64,000 nucleotides of DNA from the NCBI RefSeq assembly GCF_947497005.1, contig NZ_CANMFF010000004.1, forward strand, positions 186,001 to 250,000, in the 5' to 3' direction. The translations under genes and the position numbers were made by a program. This stretch comes from an uncultured Ruegeria sp. (GTDB taxonomy: Bacteria; Pseudomonadota; Alphaproteobacteria; Rhodobacterales; Rhodobacteraceae). Numbering within the stretch: position 1 is the first letter of the stretch; every line of letters begins with the position of its first letter. The notes below the pieces were generated by a model. The model saw only the letters and a list, made by a program, of their open reading frames with translations, was not told the origin of the DNA and made no database searches. Shown piece by piece: positions 38,018 to 47,372 of the stretch.

Positions 38018-38914
38018 TTAGCTTTTTGTTTTCCCCCCAGCGGCGGCCTCGTCCCCAGACAGGTCCGGCAACGTGCAGAACGCCATATGCTCATCCGGCG
38101 GAAAAGCCTGGCGAGCCATCAGATCATAACGGCACCCTTCGCCCAGAACGTCAAGGCGAAGTCCCAGAAGACTCAGCGCTTCGCCCCGGCGGGCATCCCA
38201 CATCGACGAATGAGTCAAATGGCTGGCATCCACTACGGTAACTGAACCGCTGCCGATGACTTCAAAGACATTGTCGGGCCCGATGAACGCGGCAGTGTCT
38301 TCATCAATTCCCAGACCGATCAAAAATGGGTTGAAAGATGAAGCGGTTAGCAGGCGTCCAAGCCGATTTCGTTGCGTGAAATGCTGATCGATGATGACGG
38401 CATTGGTCAGGCCCATGCCCGGTGCAAGTGTGATGTTGCCCTCAGCCGGGGCCGAGTTACTGCTGCCACCTGCCACCATATGTTCGGACATGATTGATGC
38501 ACCCGCCGAAGTTCCGGCAACGGGCACGCCGGCCGCATTTCGGCGACGAATTTTCTGCGCGACCAGAGTGCCACCCAGAATCGCTGACAGGCGCAACTGG
38601 TTCCCACCCGTCATGAAAATCCCGGTGGCGCGGTCCAGCATCTCGGCATAATCAGGGTTGTCACAATCGGCCCTGCGCGAGATGGGCAGAAACTCGACCT
38701 GACCCGCACCCAGTTCGGAGAAGATGCGATGATAGTCAGGCCCGGTTTCTTCCAGCATCGAGGCTGTTGGGATCACGACGATATCGGCGTCCGCACCGCC
38801 GGATAGCTCGACGAACTTGCGGTGAATCTGCATTTCCTTGACGCGGTCTTCACCGCCACCGATTGGGATGATAAACCCGCGTGGGGTTTCTGCATCAACG
38901 GGCGCAGGGCACAT
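38018..38914 (-). CDS. cphB: cyanophycinase
   Basis: 298-residue serine exopeptidase of family S51 that trims beta-Asp-Arg dipeptides from cyanophycin. The nucleophile elbow is GTSAGASIMSEHMVAGG. Other family features are FIIPIGGGEDR at the start, FMTGGNQLRLSAIL and the C-terminal GSGSVTVVDASHL. Length is close to the usual 270-300. It lies upstream of cphA, as in many bacteria. The dipeptides it releases need an isoaspartyl dipeptidase, but the adjacent gene for that enzyme is broken. Confidence 0.94.
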   Translation of the reverse strand: MCPAPVDAETPRGFIIPIGGGEDRVKEMQIHRKFVELSGGADADIVVIPTASMLEETGPDYHRIFSELGAGQVEFLPISRRADCDNPDYAEMLDRATGIFMTGGNQLRLSAILGGTLVAQKIRRRNAAGVPVAGTSAGASIMSEHMVAGGSSNSAPAEGNITLAPGMGLTNAVIIDQHFTQRNRLGRLLTASSFNPFLIGLGIDEDTAAFIGPDNVFEVIGSGSVTVVDASHLTHSSMWDARRGEALSLLGLRLDVLGEGCRYDLMARQAFPPDEHMAFCTLPDLSGDEAAAGGKTKS

Positions 38915-38969
38915 ATCTTAACTACCTTCCGGTGCTAAAGCGGGCAGTCACCGGGGACCGCGCGGACGC

Positions 38970-39390
38970 TTAAATCTGTTCATACATGCCGCGCCGGACT
39001 ACCTGGCCATCGCGGACATGCCATTCCCCCCGGGCCATCACATGCCGCACAGCAAGGTTTTCGTCAAGAACCACCAAATCGGCGTCCATTCCCGCTATCA
39101 TGCGCCCTTTGCGCTGTAGTTTCAGCAGGTCGGCAACATTTGAGGTGAATGGGGCCAGCGCATCAGAAAGGGTCATTCCGTTGTTGGTGATATGTGCATG
39201 GCCATCGATCAGCTCTGGAATGACTGCCGCACCTTCAGCATCAAAAAAACCTCGACCTGAAACAGGCTCGGCTATTCAGGCGCTGCAGATCCTGGATAAG
39301 TGATGTGTTTGCCTGCCGTGACAATGTGGCCGATGCCAATAGGGTCAGGCCTGTGAATGAGGGCATTCTTGATGAGTTTCAGTACGCTTA
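38970..39390 (-). pseudogene. iadA: decayed isoaspartyl dipeptidase
   Basis: Remnant of a ~390-residue zinc dipeptidase that would hydrolyse beta-Asp-Arg from cyanophycin. Reading on the minus strand, LKLIKNALIHRPDPIGIGHI is a normal N-terminus, but it has no recognisable start codon. The frame hits TAG at 39272-39274. A frameshift at the A7 run 39243-39249 then restores VIPELIDGHAHI, which includes the first metal-binding His pair. About 250 central residues are missing: the sequence jumps to TNNGMTLSDALAPFTSNVA and finishes with the normal C-terminus VRHVMARGEWHVRDG. The last ~68 codons form an open frame, but three kinds of lesion rule out function. It lies just before cphB in the same direction. 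Confidence 0.82.
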
Positions 39391-39535
39391 ATGACCGTCA
39401 ACTGGGATGATCGCGGGCGCCTTGCACCATTGGGCTTATTTCACAAGGTTGCGATTTGTGCTGCCGTGTGGTCGGCTCTGAAAAGGAAACCAACCATTAC
39501 AGTGATCTGGACTGAGCCTTTTTATGGATAGGCTC

Positions 39536-39575
39536 AAAAAAAAGTCACCCAGGGCGCGGTTGTCCCGGATGACTT
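39536..39575 (-). terminator. Rho-independent terminator of the lysine pair
   Basis: On the minus strand AAGTCATCCGGGAC and GCCCTGGGTGACTT form a mostly paired stem around a 6-base loop, followed directly by T8. It lies 46 bp after the aldehyde dehydrogenase stop and separates that operon from the cyanophycin region. Confidence 0.75.
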
Positions 39576-39621
39576 GTTTCCAATCAGACTGGTAACTGTG
39601 CCAACGACTTTCCTATGGCAC

Positions 39622-41133
39622 TCAGATGTCGAATTTGACACCTTGGGCCAGTGGCAGCTCGGCAGAGTAGTTCACAGTATTGGTCTGGCGGCGCATATAG
39701 GCTTTCCAAGCATCCGAACCGCTTTCGCGCCCGCCGCCGGTTTCCTTTTCGCCGCCGAAGGCGCCACCGATCTCTGCCCCCGAAGGCCCGATGTTGACGT
39801 TGGCAATGCCACAATCGGATCCTGCCGCGGTCAGGAACTGCTCAGCCTCGCGCATGTTCAGAGTAAACACGCAGGAGGAGAGGCCTTGCGGCACGTCATT
39901 CTGAAGTTCGAGCGCATCGTTGAAATCGTCATAGCCCATGACATAGAGGATCGGTGCAAAGGTTTCGGTTTTCACCGTCGCCGTCTGACCGGGCATATCG
40001 ACAATAGCGGGTTCCATGTAAACACCTGCCGGAACGCCTTCGGTCACACGTTTGCCACCGAACACCGAACCACCTTCTGCCTCGGCAGATTTTAGTGCTG
40101 CGGTCATTGCCGCGCCTGATGCTTCGTCCACCAGCGGCCCAATCAGCGTACCTTCGGTCAGAGGGTTGCCGATGGGCAGACCCGCATATGCCTTTTTCAG
40201 GCGGCCCACCAGCTCCTCGCGGATCGAGTTATGCACGATCAGACGGCGCAGCGTAGTGCAACGCTGACCCGCGGTGCCGACTGCCGAAAAGACAATGGCG
40301 CGAACGGCCATTTCCAGATCAGCTGAAGGGCCGACAATCATAGCGTTGTTGCCGCCCAATTCCAGAATGCACTTGCCAAAACGCTGTGCCACGATGGGGG
40401 CCACCGCCCGGCCCATGCGGGTCGAGCCAGTGGCCGAGATCACCGGGGCATGTTCGCTTGCCACCAGCGCCTCACCCAGATCAGTGCCACCGATAAGCGT
40501 TTGCAGCAGGCCGTCAGGTGCATCGCCGAACCGGGCCAGCGCGCGTTCGAAAACCTTCTGGCAAGCCAGTGCCGTCAACGGTGTTTTTTCAGACGGTTTC
40601 CAGATTACCGGATCACCGCATACAATTGCCAAAGCAGCGTTCCACGACCAGACCGCAACCGGGAAATTGAAAGCCGAGATTACGCCGACGGGTCCCGCAG
40701 GATGCCACGTCTCCATCATCCGGTGGCCGGGACGCTCGGATGCGATGGTCAGTCCATAGAGTTGACGCGACAGGCCTACGGCAAAGTCGCAGATGTCGAT
40801 CATCTCTTGTACTTCGCCCAGCCCTTCCGAGGTAATCTTGCCAGCTTCCCAACTTACCAGAGCACCTAGATCATCCTTGGCAGCGCGCAATTCCTCCCCC
40901 AGCAGGCGGATCAGTTCGCCCCGACGCGGCGCTGGGACTACACGCCACTCCTTGAAGGCTGCTTTGGCGCGGGAAAAAATGTCATCCATGTCTGAGATCG
41001 GCGTTTCGTGCACGTCAGCCAGCAGGCTGCCGTCGACCGGCGACGTCACCTTGAGTGTTCCGCCTGTCAGCTCAGCCTCGGTCAGATCCAGATTTGCAAG
41101 CGTGGTTTGGGCTGTCATTACGATGTCTTTCAT
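39622..41133 (-). CDS. aminoadipate-semialdehyde dehydrogenase, ALDH7 family
   Basis: NAD(P)-dependent aldehyde dehydrogenase of 503 residues. The general-base Glu is in LELGGNNAMIVG and the nucleophile Cys in GTAGQRCTTLRR. The ALDH7-like traits are NVNIGPSGAEIGGAFGGEKETGGGRESGSDAWKAY-type ending (seen here in short as IGGAFGGEKETGGGRE) and WNAALAIVCGDPVIWKPS. It follows a saccharopine/lysine dehydrogenase gene by 3 bp, so it should oxidise aminoadipate semialdehyde to 2-aminoadipate. Start MKDIVMTAQ could also be the internal Met six codons later. Confidence 0.88.
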   Translation of the reverse strand: MKDIVMTAQTTLANLDLTEAELTGGTLKVTSPVDGSLLADVHETPISDMDDIFSRAKAAFKEWRVVPAPRRGELIRLLGEELRAAKDDLGALVSWEAGKITSEGLGEVQEMIDICDFAVGLSRQLYGLTIASERPGHRMMETWHPAGPVGVISAFNFPVAVWSWNAALAIVCGDPVIWKPSEKTPLTALACQKVFERALARFGDAPDGLLQTLIGGTDLGEALVASEHAPVISATGSTRMGRAVAPIVAQRFGKCILELGGNNAMIVGPSADLEMAVRAIVFSAVGTAGQRCTTLRRLIVHNSIREELVGRLKKAYAGLPIGNPLTEGTLIGPLVDEASGAAMTAALKSAEAEGGSVFGGKRVTEGVPAGVYMEPAIVDMPGQTATVKTETFAPILYVMGYDDFNDALELQNDVPQGLSSCVFTLNMREAEQFLTAAGSDCGIANVNIGPSGAEIGGAFGGEKETGGGRESGSDAWKAYMRRQTNTVNYSAELPLAQGVKFDI

Positions 41134-41136
41134 ATC

Positions 41137-42243
41137 TCAGGCCGCCTTGTTCTGTTCGGTGACGTCGCCAGCGCGATACAGCTGGCCAAATTCTGTGTTA
41201 AGGAAATCGTTCAGTTTGACTTGCTCCTGCCTGACAAATCCGTTCGAGGGCAGCGCGCCGATACGCATTAGATCGACAACTCCCAAAACGCCAGCGGCGG
41301 TGGTGACCTGAATGGCACTCCAAACTTGTCCGCTGATGGTGCGAGCGAAGCTCTTGTTGATCAGGGATTTCTCGCGCAGCACGCCGTCAATCTTGCCCTT
41401 GGCGGTGCAGTAAACCAGTACCACGTCCTGATCGGTACGGGGCAGGGCGGCCTCGAAGATCTCTTTCAACAGGTCGCGACGGCGTTCCAGCCCCAGATCG
41501 TTCAAAAGCAGCTTCAGGATATCGCAATGGCCCGGATAGCGGATCGAGCGATAGGACACAGCGCGTGCCTTGCCTTCCAGCGTTTCCGGCAAAGTGCCCA
41601 GACCGCCCGAGGTGTTGAAGCATTCATACTCCACTCCGTCATGGCCCAGTACCTCGTAATCCTCCAGCGGTGCGGTCTTGACCAGCTTGCCATTCACGAT
41701 GGCATCGCATGGGTTGCAATATTCGTTGATCAACCCGTCGGTCGACCAGGTCAGGTTGTATTTCAGCGCATTGGTCGGATAGAGCGGCAGCGCGCCTACC
41801 CGCATATGCAAGCTGTCAATCTCATCAAACTCTGCCGCCAGCGAAGACCCGGCGATGCCGACAAAGCCCGGTGCCAAACCACACTGAGGCATAAATGCAG
41901 TCTCGCTGCCCTCGGCAAGCTCACGTACCGCATTTGTGGCTGCGACATCTTCGGTCAGGTCGAAGTAATGCGCGCCTGCCGTTTTGGCGGCTTTGGCAAT
42001 CATAGGGGTCAGAAAGAATGGCGCCGCCGAGATGACTGCATCGAATCCGTTCAGTTCCTTGGCCAGACCATCCGCGTTTTTGGCGTCAATCTGCTTGGTG
42101 CCAACGCCCATCCGTGCGATGTCGCCCAAGGCTTTCAAATCATGATCTGCTACCGTCACAGAGTAATTCGGCGACCCTTTCAGTAGGGTCGCGATCATCT
42201 GCCCAATCTTTCCAGCCCCGACCACGCAAACATTCCAGGACAT
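41137..42243 (-). CDS. saccharopine dehydrogenase family protein, probable lysine 6-dehydrogenase
   Basis: 368-residue NAD(P)-dependent enzyme. The Rossmann motif [17 protein letters not shown] opens the protein; [16 protein letters not shown] and [19 protein letters not shown] are typical of the saccharopine dehydrogenase / lysine 6-dehydrogenase group. The length fits stand-alone lysine dehydrogenases and not the fused LKR/SDH. With the ALDH7 gene it would convert lysine to 2-aminoadipate in two steps. ATG 42243 has CGGAG seven bases upstream; the frame is open to 42297. Saccharopine dehydrogenase proper is the alternative. Confidence 0.82.
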   Translation of the reverse strand: MSWNVCVVGAGKIGQMIATLLKGSPNYSVTVADHDLKALGDIARMGVGTKQIDAKNADGLAKELNGFDAVISAAPFFLTPMIAKAAKTAGAHYFDLTEDVAATNAVRELAEGSETAFMPQCGLAPGFVGIAGSSLAAEFDEIDSLHMRVGALPLYPTNALKYNLTWSTDGLINEYCNPCDAIVNGKLVKTAPLEDYEVLGHDGVEYECFNTSGGLGTLPETLEGKARAVSYRSIRYPGHCDILKLLLNDLGLERRRDLLKEIFEAALPRTDQDVVLVYCTAKGKIDGVLREKSLINKSFARTISGQVWSAIQVTTAAGVLGVVDLMRIGALPSNGFVRQEQVKLNDFLNTEFGQLYRAGDVTEQNKAA

Positions 42244-42514
42244 CAATATCTCCGTGTTTTCCCATCCTGTCCTGAGCGTGATGGGAAGCCGCGACAATTC
42301 ATAGGTATCAATGTGACGAATTGATTGGTTGATGTGTCATAATGACGAAAAAAACGTGAATATGCCGTCTCTCTGAATTCCGCACACATGTCGGATCGGT
42401 ATCTGGGCTTTGTAGACCCAAGGCGGCGCACTCTGGTCACCCGTCAAAGTATTTCGGTCCAAAGGAATGTAACGGCGTAGAATGCACTCGACGCCTTTTG
42501 CAATTTCTCACCAA

Positions 42515-43306
42515 CTACACTGTGCTTGTTTCGCTATCGATGAGATGTCGGAATGTGTCGAGAACCCCGATGTTGCAAGCCATTATCCGGCTTCCGCTTT
42601 TCATGAACCGGTCCAGCGGTGCGCACTCCACCTGCCCACCTGCTTCCGAGATAATCGGAATTGCTGCAAATGCATCCCACGCGTTCAGATGGGCCTCATA
42701 ATACCCCTCGGCCTGGCCCGTTGCGACAGCCATCAGGCTGATCGCGGCGGAGCCGTTACGGCGGTATTCAATACCTGTTTCAAGCAAGGTCTCAATCAGT
42801 GCTGTGTGCTCTGCGATCGGGCGACGGGTCGACCAGCCCAGCATAAGCACTGCGCGGGTCGGATCGGTACAATCTGACACGCTTAGGCGTTCTCCGTTCA
42901 ACCAGGCACCGCTCCCGGTGGACGCCCAGGCGAGCATGTTCAGATCCGGTGCGCAGATCACACCAAGCGATATGTTTTGACCATCACAAAAGGCAATGCA
43001 TACGCCCCAGTCACGATGCCCGCGCATGAAATTGGCAGTGCCGTCTATTGGGTCCACGACCCAAAGCGCGCTCCCGGATCCGGACACGCCGTCTTCCTCG
43101 CCCAACATTGCGTCATATGGCCAGCGTTCCGCAATGCGGTTACGGATCAGATCCTCAACAGCGCGATCTGCGAAGGTTACGAAATCCTGCGGGCCTTTTT
43201 CGGCGATGAATTCCGCGCCGCGTTCGTCACGAAGCCGGACAGCCAGCGCTGCTGCTTCCTGTGCCAGAGATTTGGCGAAGTCCAAACGGTTCTCGATGTC
43301 GGTCAT
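42515..43306 (-). CDS. inositol monophosphatase family phosphatase
   Basis: 263-residue Mg-dependent, lithium-sensitive-type phosphatase. The metal-site motifs are GEEDG near residue 68, DPIDGTANFMRG near 87 and WDAFAAIPIISEAGG near 210. It has no signal peptide, so it acts in the cytoplasm. It is the last gene of an ABC importer operon, 1 base after a permease stop, with AGGA before the ATG. Family members act on inositol phosphates, histidinol phosphate, fructose bisphosphate or 3'(2')-phosphonucleotides. The context suggests it dephosphorylates the imported compound or its product. Confidence 0.87.
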   Translation of the reverse strand: MTDIENRLDFAKSLAQEAAALAVRLRDERGAEFIAEKGPQDFVTFADRAVEDLIRNRIAERWPYDAMLGEEDGVSGSGSALWVVDPIDGTANFMRGHRDWGVCIAFCDGQNISLGVICAPDLNMLAWASTGSGAWLNGERLSVSDCTDPTRAVLMLGWSTRRPIAEHTALIETLLETGIEYRRNGSAAISLMAVATGQAEGYYEAHLNAWDAFAAIPIISEAGGQVECAPLDRFMKSGSRIMACNIGVLDTFRHLIDSETSTV

Positions 43307-43307
43307 G

Positions 43308-44111
43308 TCAGCTTCCTACCTTTGCCAGAACGTCCGATTTCAGGAACCGTTCGATGAACAACATGAACCCAACCGAAGGGACCAGCAGAATAAGAGCTGT
43401 GATCGAAGCGATTTGATAGTTTCCCTCCATCGAAGCTGTGAACAGCAGCAGAGGCATTGTGGTGATGTCCGGCACACCGACAAAGTAGGTTCCGGTGAAC
43501 TCGTCCAGAGAAATCAGGAATACGAAGATTGCGCTTGCCATAAGACCGGGAAGGGCAAGCGGCAGGGTCACGGTTCGGAAAACCGTGAAGGGGGACGCGC
43601 CCATATTTGCGGCGGCCTCTTCAAGCTCATGATCCACTGCGGCAAAGGCGGCGGTGGCGATCCAGACCGAGAACACCAGCCCCTGAATCGTATGAACCAG
43701 AACCACGCCGCCATAGGTGCCGTTTAAGCCCAATCCATAGAAAATGCGGGCGATGTTCATATGGACTGCAATTGATGGAAAGGCCTGCGGCAACAGGAAC
43801 AACAGCAGGAAAAATGTCCGCCATGGCAGGCTGCCCCGTCCCAAAGCCAGTCCGGCCGGAATTGCTACAGCTAGAGACGCCAGTACAGTAAACAGTGCGA
43901 TCAGAACCGAACTCCAAAGCGACTCCATTGCGTTGCCTTGAGGGCGGAATACGCGCTCCCAGAAAGAGAAACCGTAGCTTTGCGGCAGCTTCGCCGGGAA
44001 ATACCACGTTTCGGCTACGGACCAGATCAGCATATTGGTGATCGGTCCGAAGATGGCAAACGCCAGCAGGGCCAATAGAACGGCTGTTAGGGTTGTGCGC
44101 AGGATGGTCAT
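43308..44111 (-). CDS. ABC transporter permease, PotC-like
   Basis: 268-residue inner-membrane subunit, six TM helices, of the polyamine/iron/spermidine-type importer class. The coupling loop is ELEEAAANMGASPFTVFRTVTLP. ATG 44111 overlaps the stop of the partner permease (ATGA); the open frame extends far upstream inside that gene and should be ignored. The carboxy end is KSDVLAKVGS. Confidence 0.9.
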   Translation of the reverse strand: MTILRTTLTAVLLALLAFAIFGPITNMLIWSVAETWYFPAKLPQSYGFSFWERVFRPQGNAMESLWSSVLIALFTVLASLAVAIPAGLALGRGSLPWRTFFLLLFLLPQAFPSIAVHMNIARIFYGLGLNGTYGGVVLVHTIQGLVFSVWIATAAFAAVDHELEEAAANMGASPFTVFRTVTLPLALPGLMASAIFVFLISLDEFTGTYFVGVPDITTMPLLLFTASMEGNYQIASITALILLVPSVGFMLFIERFLKSDVLAKVGS

Positions 44112-44944
44112 GCGGGTTTCCCTCCTTCGCGCACGCCCTGACGCAGATAGACCCAGGCGATAACGGCCGTCATTGCATATGAGATGAAGCCAAGCGCGTT
44201 TGCGACGCCATAATCGGAATAGGCGTTGATGCGCCATGCCATGTCGACCGTGATCATCGTTGGCGTCTGCGCGTTGATCATAAGTGGAACCGACAAAACG
44301 GACATCATCACGACGTAAGACAGGATCAACCCGACCATAAGTGTGGTGGCGACCTGCGGGACCACGATTTCGAATAGAATCCTCAGGCGGGATGCGCCCA
44401 AATTGCGTGCGGCTTCGATCGTAGAGCGATCCAATGAAGCCATTGCTCCTGCGACCAGCAATGCCACGAATGGTGTCTGTTTCCACACAAAAGTAATCAC
44501 GATCCCGCGCCAGTCCAGATAGCTGGCGGCCTGCAAGGGCTCCATCAAACCGGTTGAAACGATGATGTTATTCATCATGCCGTTCTTGGCAAGGAAAGTC
44601 CGCATCAGTTGTGCGGCGACGACAAAAGGAATGAACAGGGGCCAGCGATACAGCCAGCGCAGAACAACAAGCGCTACGCGGTTTTCGCCCAGCGTCAGAT
44701 AGCCGCCAATGGCAACGGACAGAACGCCGATAATCGCTGTAGACAATGTAACAATGATCAGAGTGAACAGGACATCGTTGGAATACAGTGCAAAAGCCTT
44801 TGCAAAGTTCTGCAGTCCCCAACCGCCGAATTCCTCATCCCGAAATGCCCATAACAGGGAATAGCCGAGAGGATAAAGAAACAGGCAGCCAAGCAGGATA
44901 ATTGCTGGCGCAATCAGGAACAGAGACGCTTTTCGGGTGATCAT
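44108..44944 (-). CDS. ABC transporter permease, PotB-like
   Basis: 278-residue partner permease with about six TM helices. The coupling loop is STIEAARNLGASRLRILFEI. It starts 74 bp after the binding-protein stop, with a stem-loop in the gap, and its end is translationally coupled to the PotC-like gene. Confidence 0.9.
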   Translation of the reverse strand: MITRKASLFLIAPAIILLGCLFLYPLGYSLLWAFRDEEFGGWGLQNFAKAFALYSNDVLFTLIIVTLSTAIIGVLSVAIGGYLTLGENRVALVVLRWLYRWPLFIPFVVAAQLMRTFLAKNGMMNNIIVSTGLMEPLQAASYLDWRGIVITFVWKQTPFVALLVAGAMASLDRSTIEAARNLGASRLRILFEIVVPQVATTLMVGLILSYVVMMSVLSVPLMINAQTPTMITVDMAWRINAYSDYGVANALGFISYAMTAVIAWVYLRQGVREGGKPA

Positions 44945-44968
44945 CGGGGTTCAGTCCAAGAGTTTTGA

Positions 44969-44997
44969 GTGCGGGCCTCATGGAGGAAGGCCCGCAC
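44969..44997 (-). terminator. stem-loop after the family 1 binding-protein gene
   Basis: GTGCGGGCCT and AGGCCCGCAC form a perfect 10-bp stem with a 9-base loop in the gap between binding protein and permease. On the transcribed strand it is followed by TCAAAACTCTT, a poor terminator tail, so it probably limits read-through or protects the upstream mRNA. Confidence 0.6.
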
Positions 44998-45018
44998 ATT
45001 GGTTTCCATGAGGGGGAT

Positions 45019-46161
45019 TTAGTTGGAAACCTTTTGTTCGTAAGCTTCGCGGATGTCGTCAAAGAACGGACCCAGCGGGAAGGGTTTGCCCTTGGCTGCC
45101 AGATCTTCCGGTGTCACGTCTGTGAACAGCTTGTTCCAGGTCTCTTGATCCAACGCGCTTTCGACATGCTGGGCGTCGATGCCCGGATACCAGTTGAAGC
45201 GTTTGACGATGCCCTCAGCCTGAACTTCGGGGCTGGTGGCCAGTGCAATGAACTTACGCGCCGCTTCGGCGTTTTCCGCCTTGGCCGGAACCGCATAGTA
45301 GTAAGGCTGGCCCGGCATACCCGGTTCGGGCAGCAGCAGCTTGAGGTTCGGGTTCAGACGACCGTCGGCCTGCCATGTGTAGAACATGTCAACCCAGACC
45401 GGGCCCATCACGATCTCGCCCCGGTTCATCATGTCCAAAGTACCGGCGTTTCCGGGGGTGAAGGTGACGTTTTCGTTGAAAGCTTTCAGGTCGTTCAGCG
45501 CCTGGTCCCAGCTGTTTTTCAACTCCGGATCATAGGGGCCGTTCATCAACTGATCGGTGTTGCCCGCATAGGCATACATCCAAGCGGCTGTGAACGCGAC
45601 GCCCGACATACCGTTCTTGATGCCATTATAGCCGAATGCGCCTTTGTTTTCAGCAGTCCAAGTTTTCAGTTCATCAAAGCTTGCTGGTGGGTTACTGACC
45701 AGATCGGGGTTGTAGGCGATTGCGGTCTGGCTGTGGAACATCGGCATGACATACCCTTCCACATCGGTGCCCAATGCAGATTTAGATGTGTCGCGCGTGG
45801 CCAGTTTGCCGGTCTCGATGTCACCTACGTATTTCTGCAATAGACCTTCGGTCACCATTTCACCGGATTTCAGTTGGGTCATGACGACGACATCCGTATC
45901 CCAGGTCTCGTTTCCGGCCTGAGCCTTGATTTTCTCAAGGATCGCCTGACTGCCTGCGTTGCCTGGGCCGGTACCGACCACGTTCACTTCCCAGCCCGGG
46001 TTCTGTTCTTCGAATAGCGGCCCAAGATAATCGGTCACGTAGTCAACCATGTTCTGGCTGCCGCCAGAGGCCACGTTGAGCACGTTTTCGGCTTGGGCCA
46101 TGCTGCCTATGGCAAGCGCTAAGGCCGCCGAGGTAAAAAGATTTGCAATCTTGGAAGTCAT
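45019..46161 (-). CDS. ABC transporter solute-binding protein, family 1
   Basis: 380-residue periplasmic receptor. The signal peptide is MTSKIANLFTSAALALAIG followed by SMAQAE. The mature part has the type II periplasmic fold pattern, with EKIKAQAGNETWDTDVVV and GEIVMGPVWVDMFYTW. It resembles PotD/AfuA-type and YnjB-type receptors, but the ligand contacts cannot be assigned from sequence. It lies second in the operon, between the ATPase and the permeases. The link to a phosphatase and a cyclic-phosphate-type enzyme points to a phosphorylated ligand, by inference. Confidence 0.87.
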   Translation of the reverse strand: MTSKIANLFTSAALALAIGSMAQAENVLNVASGGSQNMVDYVTDYLGPLFEEQNPGWEVNVVGTGPGNAGSQAILEKIKAQAGNETWDTDVVVMTQLKSGEMVTEGLLQKYVGDIETGKLATRDTSKSALGTDVEGYVMPMFHSQTAIAYNPDLVSNPPASFDELKTWTAENKGAFGYNGIKNGMSGVAFTAAWMYAYAGNTDQLMNGPYDPELKNSWDQALNDLKAFNENVTFTPGNAGTLDMMNRGEIVMGPVWVDMFYTWQADGRLNPNLKLLLPEPGMPGQPYYYAVPAKAENAEAARKFIALATSPEVQAEGIVKRFNWYPGIDAQHVESALDQETWNKLFTDVTPEDLAAKGKPFPLGPFFDDIREAYEQKVSN

Positions 46162-46178
46162 GGTGTTTCTCCAGGGTC

Positions 46179-47351
46179 TCAGAGGTGTTGCGCGGCCTGA
46201 CTCGCCGCCTCATGTCCGGTCACGGCTGTCTGGGACTTTGCAGGAAACAGACTCAAAGCCGTGGCCGGTGCGCTTACATCGACAACCGAGCCGATGGGCA
46301 TTTTGTTGGGATTGTCCGCCATGATCCGGGTTTCGCCGACCTGGATTTCGTGACGATAGACCGATCCCAGATAAGAATGCTGAAGGATTGTCCCGGGAAG
46401 CGACAGACAGTCATTTGCCATGGCACCCAGCTGAGCGGCATCGCTGTGAAACAGGATCTCAACCGGGCCGGATTTGCAGTCTGGGAAATGCACCCCGGCG
46501 CGATCCTGACCGGGCCTCGGCAGGCGATGTGTATGACCGTCCAGTGTCAGATCAACAAACTGATTACCTACCTCAGCGACACCTAGCAGAGTGTTTCCGG
46601 CCCCCATGAACCGGGCGACGTAGGGGTTTGCAGGCGTGTGGAAGACATCTTCCGGCGTGCCGACCTGCGCGATCCGACCTTGATTCAGAATGACCACTCG
46701 GTCAGCCATCGACATGGCTTCTTCCCGGTCATGGGTCACCAGAACCGTGGTAAGGCCAAGCCGCTGTTGCAAGCTTCGGATTTCGTGACGCATGTTTGCG
46801 CGGATGCCTGCATCAAGGTTGGAGAGCGGCTCATCCAGCAGCAATACCGGCGGGTCGATTGCCAAAGCGCGAGCAAGCGCCACCCTTTGACGCTGACCAC
46901 CGGACAATGCACCGATCTTGCGATGGATCAGATCGCCCAACCCTACAAGCGCGGCCATTTCCTGTACGCGCGCCGCGATCTGAGCTTTGTTTTTTTTGCG
47001 CAGCCTCAGCCCGTATCCGATATTCTGAGCCACATTCATGTGGGGCCACAGCGCGTAAGATTGGAACATCATCGCCATTCCACGCTTTTCGGGCGTTGTA
47101 TGGCTCATGTCCTGATCGTCTACAGAAATCGAACCTCCTCGCACCGGCACAAACCCGGCAAGAGCCCGCAGCAATGTGGTCTTGCCACAGCCTGATGCCC
47201 CGAGCAGCGCAATGAACTCACCAGCCTTCACGTCAAGGTCGATATCGGACAGCACGTCCTGCTCGGCATATCCCACGCGCAGATTTCGAAGCTTGATCTC
47301 CGCTCCGAGCGTGGATGAAGAAGTTTCGTAGTCGACAGGAGCAAGGTTCAT
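46179..47351 (-). CDS. ABC transporter ATPase, PotA-like with TOBE domain
   Basis: 390-residue ATPase that opens the operon. Walker A is GASGCGKTTLLRALAGF, the signature LSGGQRQRVALARAL and Walker B VLLLDEPLSNLDAGIR. The C-terminal ~140 residues form a TOBE_2-like regulatory region. It is divergent from a LacI regulator; the 145-bp gap between them holds two adjoining palindromes. Confidence 0.92.
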   Translation of the reverse strand: MNLAPVDYETSSSTLGAEIKLRNLRVGYAEQDVLSDIDLDVKAGEFIALLGASGCGKTTLLRALAGFVPVRGGSISVDDQDMSHTTPEKRGMAMMFQSYALWPHMNVAQNIGYGLRLRKKNKAQIAARVQEMAALVGLGDLIHRKIGALSGGQRQRVALARALAIDPPVLLLDEPLSNLDAGIRANMRHEIRSLQQRLGLTTVLVTHDREEAMSMADRVVILNQGRIAQVGTPEDVFHTPANPYVARFMGAGNTLLGVAEVGNQFVDLTLDGHTHRLPRPGQDRAGVHFPDCKSGPVEILFHSDAAQLGAMANDCLSLPGTILQHSYLGSVYRHEIQVGETRIMADNPNKMPIGSVVDVSAPATALSLFPAKSQTAVTGHEAASQAAQHL

Positions 47352-47372
47352 TTTGCATCTTTCATAATTCTG

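Noticed and set aside
39514..39535. GAGCCT...AGGCTC hairpin as a plus-strand terminator
   Set aside because: It is followed by A residues on plus and preceded by T residues on minus, and no gene ends there on plus; the neighbouring minus-strand hairpin is the real terminator.
42244..42514. Possible gene between the lysine pair and the phosphatase
   Set aside because: No frame with a ribosome site or recognisable protein; only an untranslated or promoter region is supported.
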